NCBI GenBank assembly: GCA_036011305.1
Contig: DASCNA010000140.1
Span: 1-5,862, forward strand
Direction: 5' to 3'
DNA: 5,862 nucleotides
Source of the DNA: DASCNA01 sp036011305
GTDB taxonomy: Bacteria > Verrucomicrobiota > Lentisphaeria > Victivallales > GWF2-38-69
The notes beneath the pieces are model-generated. The model had not been told where the DNA came from. It searched no databases and saw only the letters and a list, made by a program, of their open reading frames with translations. The translations under genes were made by a program, and so were the position numbers. Below are positions 1-2,919 of the stretch, one piece after another. Each line of letters opens with the position of its first letter. The stretch's first letter is position 1.

Positions 1-590
1 AAAGATGCAGTGATAGTTTTTGTAATACTGCTTCCTGACAGTTTTTCAGCATATATATCTGGTATACGACTTACAACCGGATCACTTGAATAATAATAGG
101 TATTAATTTTTATATTTCTTAAAAATACAGTATCAGCAATATAAACATTGCTGCTGTTTCCACTAGGCTCTTTATTTCTGGAATAACTGATAATATTACC
201 AACAATATCCTGGATATTATTGGCCCCTTTACTGTAAAGAGAATTAATTATTATTGAGTTATCACTTATTTCTGTAATATGTTTTTTGCTCCCTAACATC
301 TTAAACGGATTAATATTAAGTTTAAGGTCATAAATGGTAACAGCCGGATAACTGTTGTACTCAGCAGGAGAATAAATTATAAGCTTATTAAAAACAAGAT
401 TACATCTAAAAAACTCAACAATTGATATATCTGCTTTTACTTTTGTTCCCGTTATTTCTGAAATATAACTACCAACAATATAAGAAGGAAGAAACCATAT
501 TAACAAAAATAATATTATTCCAAGAAAGATAACTCTTTTAACAGAAAAAAACCTGTATAGAATTGAAAGTATTCTGTTTGTATTCATCAT
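1..590 (-). CDS. AsmA-like membrane-anchored protein, 3' part missing
   Basis: The reading frame starts at ATG (588-590) or the adjacent ATG (585-587) and stays open to the window edge, so only the first 196 residues are seen. A short basic N-terminus is followed by one transmembrane segment at about residues 20-40 (VIFLGIILFLLIWFLP). The following region has the layout of AsmA/DUF748-type proteins: an ITGTKVKAD stretch (46-54), a LIIYSP element (70-75) resembling the family's 'gl.i.nP', a hydrophobic strand ending NPF (94-96), and a NNIQDIVGNI segment (124-133) like the family's Asn-Leu repeat. AsmA-like proteins are inner-membrane-anchored, mostly periplasmic proteins of diderm bacteria linked to lipid transport to the outer membrane. 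AAGGA lies five bases before the first ATG. The start overlaps the stop of the upstream gene as ATGA, so translation is probably coupled. The family call rests on pattern resemblance only. Confidence 0.6.
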   Translation of the reverse strand, partial: MMNTNRILSILYRFFSVKRVIFLGIILFLLIWFLPSYIVGSYISEITGTKVKADISIVEFFRCNLVFNKLIIYSPAEYNSYPAVTIYDLKLNINPFKMLGSKKHITEISDNSIIINSLYSKGANNIQDIVGNIISYSRNKEPSGNSSNVYIADTVFLRNIKINTYYYSSDPVVSRIPDIYAEKLSGSSITKTITAS

Positions 591-931
591 ATTTTTCCTT
601 CAATTAAACCTAATTTAATCAATCTTGCTTCTATTCCTCCTCTGTTTCTTGCATGAAGTAAAGCAATATTTTTTATAGTTTTACCGTCATTAAATTCTTC
701 TGTAAGCCTTATTCCCTCTTCATGAGTCCATCGTTTTCCAAGATTGGCAGGTCTGGATTTTTTAATTCTTTCTTTTTCAACTATGGGCTTAAAAATATCA
801 ATAGCCTTAGTTAAAGCCCTGACTGTTTCAACTCTCTGAAAAACAGAATCAATCGGCAGCTCTTCACCCGTATAAGGATTAAGCCCTTCTCGCAGGCAAC
901 CGATAATTTTTAACGCAGTTTCTTTTTCCAT
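587..931 (-). CDS. Small protein with Myb/SANT-like helix-turn-helix
   Basis: This 114-residue protein has two recognisable parts. Residues 6-47 (ALKIIGCLREGLNPYTGEELP onward, ending in RALTKAIDIF) follow a pattern I know from bacterial hypothetical proteins: a helix, a G-x-x-P-x-T-G-E-x-L-P turn, then a second helix beginning 'RAL'. Residues 61-110 (PANLGKRWTHEEG to ARLIKLGLI) match the common 'GKPWT.EED..L...F..G.si..iA...gRt.gaI..RL.kLGL' module, a Myb/SANT-like helix-turn-helix often appended to helicases and small phage or plasmid proteins. DNA binding is the likely role; the target is unknown. A strong Shine-Dalgarno (AGGGAGG) sits nine bases before the ATG. The stop overlaps the start of the AsmA-like gene by four bases, so the two are probably co-translated. 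One key position is relaxed: the usual acidic pair after WT is HEEG here. Confidence 0.75.
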   Translation of the reverse strand: MEKETALKIIGCLREGLNPYTGEELPIDSVFQRVETVRALTKAIDIFKPIVEKERIKKSRPANLGKRWTHEEGIRLTEEFNDGKTIKNIALLHARNRGGIEARLIKLGLIEGKI

Positions 932-961
932 ACTACAAATCCTCCCTGGTTATAATTTACT

Positions 962-1159
962 TTAAAATGTTATAAATTGATTTAGTATATTTTCAACTTT
1001 ATGTAAATGATTATTGATACGTTCTTTATCTCCATATAAAATTTGAACTTCTCTTTTTAAACACCTGATAGTTAATTTCACTTTTTCTATATCAGGCATG
1101 TTTTTGAGTTTCGATTTATATTCTGCTTCCTGAAGGTTATAGGATTTTATATTTTTCAT
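962..1159 (-). CDS. Hypothetical small helical protein
   Basis: I do not recognise this 65-residue protein (MKNIKSYNLQEAEYKSK...). It is rich in Lys, Glu, Ile, Leu and Asn with no Pro after the PDIEK turn. From about residue 22 onward it looks like one long amphipathic helix, perhaps a coiled coil (DIEKVKLTIRCLKREVQIL, then ERINNHLHKVENIL). I chose the ATG at 1157-1159 because AAAGG lies five bases before it. The frame extends upstream to a TTG at 1208-1210, which has its own AAGGA and would give 82 residues, but that extension would run through a perfect GC-rich hairpin. It sits 30 bases before the 114-residue HTH gene, in the same direction, so it probably belongs to the same transcript. 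Confidence 0.5.
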   Translation of the reverse strand: MKNIKSYNLQEAEYKSKLKNMPDIEKVKLTIRCLKREVQILYGDKERINNHLHKVENILNQFITF

Positions 1160-1187
1160 GACTGCCTTTATCTCGCTTAAGTTTATA

Positions 1188-1207
1188 GGGTGGTAATAGC
1201 ACCACCC
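1188..1207. other. Perfect GC-rich stem-loop between two small genes
   Basis: The arms GGGTGGT (1188-1194) and ACCACCC (1201-1207) pair perfectly over seven bases around a six-base loop. The stem begins 10 bases after the stop of the 48-residue gene and lies before the ATG of the 65-residue gene. There is no T-tract on either side, so a simple Rho-independent terminator is not supported. It could be an mRNA-processing or stability element, or it could hinder translation from the TTG at 1210. Confidence 0.5.
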
Positions 1208-1217
1208 CAATAAATCC

Positions 1218-1364
1218 TTAATTTTTACATATCTGTCTGTAAACTTTAAAATTACCTTTCAGAAATTTTACCTGAGCATAAACATGCCTAAAATCTTCCT
1301 GTACTATTCTTACAATTTTAGCTTTACCTTCAGGATGTAGTTCTATTATTTCACCATTATTCAT
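1218..1364 (-). CDS. Hypothetical 48-residue protein, probably a small beta-barrel
   Basis: The protein starts MNNGEIIELHPEGKAKIVRI and ends YRQICKN. Alternating hydrophobic residues (IIELHP, AKIVRIV, VYAQVKFL, FKVYRQI) with turns at HPEGK and LKGN suggest four or five short strands, as in a small SH3-like barrel; this is inference from pattern only. I chose the ATG at 1362-1364 because GGAG lies ten bases upstream at a normal distance. The same frame is open up to an ATG at 1398-1400, but that start has no ribosome binding site, and the extra residues (MCRIVLRWRNNI) are unlike the rest. Function unknown. It is the first gene after a 148-base gap and precedes the 65-residue gene in the same direction. 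Confidence 0.5.
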   Translation of the reverse strand: MNNGEIIELHPEGKAKIVRIVQEDFRHVYAQVKFLKGNFKVYRQICKN

Positions 1365-1469
1365 AATGTTATTTCTCCATCTAAGAACAATTCTGCACAT
1401 TTAGAGTTAAAAATAAATTTGATTTCACATATCCAGCATATATAATTCCAGAGTATGGTTGATTTATTC

Positions 1470-1497
1470 TCTCTCTATTTCCAATCAAATAGAGAGA
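1470..1497. other. 11-bp perfect stem-loop in the 1365-1512 intergenic gap
   Basis: The arms at 1470-1480 (TCTCTCTATTT) and 1487-1497 (AAATAGAGAGA) pair perfectly over 11 bases around the loop CCAATC. Neither flank has a T-tract after the stem, so termination is not obvious. The stem lies just after the stop of the 34-residue gene in the minus-strand direction and may separate it from the next gene's message. The rest of the 148-base gap shows no open frame with a ribosome binding site and no convincing promoter. Confidence 0.55.
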
Positions 1498-1512
1498 ATG
1501 ATTACAAGCCTT

Positions 1513-1617
1513 TTAGGCTATGCGTCTAATCAACTTTCGACTTACAGGGCTGAGTAGCGATAACTTTTTAGCCCTGTATTTTCTTAAATTCATACGGCAT
1601 ATTCCTTTAAGAGTCAT
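1513..1617 (-). CDS. Very basic 34-residue small protein
   Basis: This short frame reads MTLKGICRMNLRKYRAKKLS and ends SRKLIRRIA. It has eleven Lys/Arg and no acidic residue, so it should be strongly cationic. The case for translation is the ribosome binding site: AAAGGAGGTGA, complementary to the 3' end of 16S rRNA over 11 bases, with GGAGG nine bases before the ATG. A second ATG at residue 9 has no such site. There is no hydrophobic membrane segment, so a classic type I toxin is unlikely; nucleic-acid binding or a leader-peptide role are possible. The coding sequence contains a nine-base inverted repeat (1543-1551 with 1570-1578), and its stop codon falls in the loop of a short hairpin (1507-1519). 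It lies 40 bases after the 75-residue gene on the same strand. No family recognised. Confidence 0.6.
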   Translation of the reverse strand: MTLKGICRMNLRKYRAKKLSLLSPVSRKLIRRIA

Positions 1618-1623
1618 TATTAT

Positions 1624-1634
1624 TCACCTCCTTT
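1624..1634 (-). promoter_or_regulatory. Near-perfect Shine-Dalgarno for the 34-residue gene
   Basis: On the minus strand this reads AAAGGAGGTGA, an 11-base complement of the 16S rRNA 3' end, with its GGAGG core nine bases from the ATG at 1617. It is the strongest ribosome binding site in the window and decides both that the 34-residue frame is real and where it begins. Confidence 0.8.
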
Positions 1635-1657
1635 CAATGGGTTATGATTATTTGATA

Positions 1658-1885
1658 TTACCAGATAAGTTCTATAGGCTGTAATCCCCACTTAGTGGCC
1701 AGCCATTCAACGGCTTCATAAGGAGACCATTTTTTATCATTTCTGTAGTATTCTATTAAATGATCTTCACTTAAATCTATTGAAGTCACACCGTAAGTAG
1801 CAAAACTGTAAGCATCACATATTTTTAGAAACTTTTCTTCTGACATATTTCCTGCTGTTTTGTGCATCAATTCTTTGTAACTCAT
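1658..1885 (-). CDS. Hypothetical 75-residue protein
   Basis: I do not recognise this protein (MSYKELMHKTAGNMSEEKFL at the start, KWGLQPIELIW at the end). It looks mostly helical: an N-terminal helix, a Met-Ser-Glu-Glu cap, a Leu-Ser-Glu-Asp-His segment, and a C-terminal WSPYEAVEWLATKWGL helix rich in aromatic residues. It has about as many acidic as basic residues and no membrane segment. AAGGA lies about nine bases before the ATG. It follows the cysteine-cluster gene by 58 bases, a gap that holds a perfect stem-loop, and precedes the 34-residue basic gene by 40 bases. Size and setting suit an accessory protein of a phage or mobile element; no specific role can be given. Confidence 0.65.
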   Translation of the reverse strand: MSYKELMHKTAGNMSEEKFLKICDAYSFATYGVTSIDLSEDHLIEYYRNDKKWSPYEAVEWLATKWGLQPIELIW

Positions 1886-1916
1886 AACTATTTATCCTTT
1901 TATTAATTAGATTTAT

Positions 1917-1934
1917 GGGCTGTAAATACAGCCC
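1917..1934. other. Perfect stem-loop between the 111- and 75-residue genes
   Basis: The arms GGGCTGT (1917-1923) and ACAGCCC (1928-1934) pair over seven bases around the loop AAAT. On the minus strand it begins 9 bases after the stop of the cysteine-cluster gene and is followed by ATAAATC, too poor in T for a confident terminator. It may attenuate transcription or protect the upstream message. Confidence 0.5.
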
Positions 1935-1943
1935 TTAAATCAA

Positions 1944-2279
1944 TTAGCAATACCTACATTCTTTTTCGCAATGGTAACAACCTTTTTGGTTTTGTATATA
2001 AAGCTCTAGGCAGTTCGAACAGTAACTCACATCTCCTTTTGTTTTCAGGCGATCTATTAGTGAATAATCAGCATTCCAAAGTACGTATGATGAAATGTTA
2101 TTTAATATTTCATATTGAGCAGATTCTTTATCTAAACCAGCTAAGAGTCTTTCTTTAAAAGCATTCAGGTCTATTCCAATTGATTCTGATTTTTTATATT
2201 TTATCTCTGTACTAGATTGGGCTTCCTCGGTTTTGGCTGTCTTTTTTTGAGATTTGGAATTGTCTTTTAAATTATTCAT
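1944..2279 (-). CDS. Small protein with C-terminal cysteine cluster (putative zinc ribbon)
   Basis: This 111-residue protein has three parts. Residues 1-35 are low-complexity and charged (Lys, Ser, Glu, Thr), probably disordered. Residues 36-82 look helical (DLNAFKERLLAGLDKESAQY then ILNNISSYVLWNADYSLIDRL). The last 25 residues hold six cysteines at 87, 90, 101, 104, 108 and 111, in the pattern CxxC-x10-CxxC-x3-CxxC, ending on the final residue. The first four fit a zinc ribbon; the last pair could add a second metal ligand set or an iron-sulfur site, which the sequence cannot settle. AAGGAG stands eight bases before the ATG. It is the first gene after the structured gene-free region, and its upstream control sequence must overlap the 5' end of the proposed plus-strand RNA. 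No named family recognised. Confidence 0.7.
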   Translation of the reverse strand: MNNLKDNSKSQKKTAKTEEAQSSTEIKYKKSESIGIDLNAFKERLLAGLDKESAQYEILNNISSYVLWNADYSLIDRLKTKGDVSYCSNCLELYIQNQKGCYHCEKECRYC

Positions 2280-2300
2280 TTTACATACTCCTTGGGTTAA

Positions 2301-2555
2301 ATTTTTTCCCTTTAACTGAGTTGGTATTTCCGCTTAAAGCCGATTGGTGAGCGATTTTGCCTGATTCGCAAAAATGAATTCAATTAACGACGGCAGCTTT
2401 GCTGACTAGAGCTGTATAAAAACTTATAATTTCTATTTGAGAGGTATGGGGAAGCCTCCCCATCAAAAAGTTTTTATATAAATTGGGTTCATTTTCTGCA
2501 AGGCAAACGAAACCATGAAAGCTAGGAAATGCCAAATTAGTTAAAGGGGAAAAAT
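2301..2555 (+). repeat. Domain 1: long imperfect inverted repeat with two inner hairpins
   Basis: 2301-2331 pairs with 2525-2555 with a single mismatch (2320/2536) and three G-U pairs. The helix continues inward through 2332-2335/2519-2522, 2345-2348/2512-2515, 2356-2362/2501-2507 (TTTGCCT/AGGCAAA) and 2368-2385/2481-2499 (one bulged base, two G-U pairs). The central loop carries CAGC-TTT-GCTG (2394-2404) and an 11-bp stem TATAAAAACTT/AAGTTTTTATA (2415-2425/2468-2478) topped by ATGGGGA-AGCC-TCCCCAT (2446-2463). This is a rod about 60 base pairs long ending in a branched junction. Confidence 0.75.
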
Positions 2556-2580
2556 AGCCACGGATATAATGATTATATTT

Positions 2581-2691
2581 ATTGACTGTTCCTCAAAAAA
2601 AGATAGTTAAAACCGAAATTGATATATTAGGGTTGTAGGGGCGAAAAGCCCCTTCCTAAAAAATTAATTGGCTGCCAACAGTCAATTAATT
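2581..2691 (+). repeat. Domain 2: stem-loop with two competing pairings
   Basis: ATTGACTGTT (2581-2590) pairs perfectly with AACAGTCAAT (2677-2686). Inside lie CC/GG (2613-2614/2670-2671), AATT/AATT (2617-2620/2666-2669), TTAGG/CCTAA (2627-2631/2655-2659) and AGGGGC-GAAAA-GCCCCT (2637-2653). AATTAATTG (2662-2670) is also perfectly complementary to CAATTAATT (2683-2691). That second hairpin uses bases of the long stem and cannot form at the same time. Confidence 0.65.
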
Positions 2692-2697
2692 CATAGA

Positions 2698-2757
2698 GGC
2701 GGTTTTCAAGACAACATGGTTGTGCAGCAGGGATAAGGATTTGGCTTGAAGTTCGCC
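2698..2757 (+). repeat. Domain 3: stem with internal small hairpin
   Basis: GGCG (2698-2701) pairs with CGCC (2754-2757) and TTCAAG (2705-2710) with CTTGAA (2745-2750). The three positions between them are G-U, U/U and U-G on the plus strand, so the helix is nearly continuous there, but A-C, A/A, A-C on the minus strand. ACAAC-ATG-GTTGT (2711-2723) forms a hairpin inside. Confidence 0.6.
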
Positions 2758-2774
2758 GACAAGCGCACAAAAGT

Positions 2775-2845
2775 AGCGAAAGCTCCCTAAATTAATAATA
2801 CATCACTTGTAGAATAACTTTATAAAATATAAAGGAGCTTTCGCT
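2775..2845. repeat. Perfect 12-bp inverted repeat, 47-base loop
   Basis: AGCGAAAGCTCC (2775-2786) is the exact reverse complement of GGAGCTTTCGCT (2834-2845). The right arm also forms its own hairpin, which is the proposed helicase terminator, so the two foldings compete. In the plus-strand RNA model this is the 3' domain. Confidence 0.7.
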
Positions 2846-2848
2846 CCC
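2822..2848 (-). terminator. Rho-independent terminator of the helicase gene, possibly bidirectional
   Basis: On the minus strand GGAGC-GAAA-GCTCC (2847-2834) forms a five-pair stem with a GNRA tetraloop, followed by TTTATATTTTAT (2833-2822). It starts 72 bases after the helicase stop. On the plus strand the same stem is followed by CTTATATTATAC, a weaker tail that could still end the proposed noncoding RNA. Confidence 0.65.
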
Positions 2849-2919
2849 TTATATTATACAATATTTTCTAAACCGCAATATTCATTATGATATAAACGAC
2901 AAAACTATTATCGTTCATA

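Larger units (their letters stand above)
2301..2845 (+). ncRNA. Candidate large structured noncoding RNA (about 550 nt)
   Basis: No protein gene fits 2280-2919, yet the stretch is dominated by nested inverted repeats that fold into a multi-domain RNA. Domain 1 (2301-2555) closes with a 31-position helix and contains further helices and two internal hairpins. Domain 2 (2581-2686) is a long hairpin capped by AGGGGC/GCCCCT. Domain 3 (2698-2757) is a GGCG/CGCC and TTCAAG/CTTGAA stem with an ACAAC/GTTGT hairpin inside. Domain 4 (2775-2845) is a perfect 12-bp stem. Strand is set by seven G-U pairs (2307-2549, 2318-2538, 2325-2531, 2379-2487, 2380-2486, 2702-2753, 2704-2751), all of which become A/C mismatches on the minus strand. 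Ends are approximate and no strong plus-strand promoter was found; TTGTCT (2260-2265) and TACATA (2282-2287), 16 bases apart, are a weak candidate. Size and setting resemble ROOL or GOLLD RNAs of phages and plasmids. A DNA role such as an origin is the main alternative. Confidence 0.6.

Noticed and set aside
1160..1210. TTG start at 1210 giving an 82-residue protein
   Set aside because: Possible, as AAGGA is nearby, but the coding start would sit in a perfect GC-rich hairpin and an ATG with its own AAAGG is available at 1159. Kept only as an alternative.
1365..1400. Longer start (ATG at 1398-1400) for the 48-residue protein
   Set aside because: No Shine-Dalgarno precedes it, whereas GGAG is well placed before the internal ATG at 1364.
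1507..1578. Inverted repeats read as a tRNA or other small RNA gene
   Set aside because: No cloverleaf, T-loop consensus or CCA context fits. The frame with a near-perfect ribosome binding site explains the stretch better.
2581..2612. Plus-strand TTGACT (2582-2587) and TAGTTA as a promoter
   Set aside because: The -10 match is poor and TTGACT is accounted for as one arm of a perfect stem.
2301..2845. Inverted repeats as a MITE, insertion sequence ends, origin of transfer or CRISPR array
   Set aside because: No target-site duplication, transposase, direct repeats with spacers or relaxase gene is visible, and the consistent G-U polarity favours RNA. A replication or transfer origin cannot be fully excluded.
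2851..2856. Minus-strand TATAAT (+ strand ATTATA) as promoter of a minus-strand transcript
   Set aside because: The hexamer is perfect but no -35 element lies 16-18 bases upstream and there is no extended -10; in such AT-rich DNA it is easily chance.
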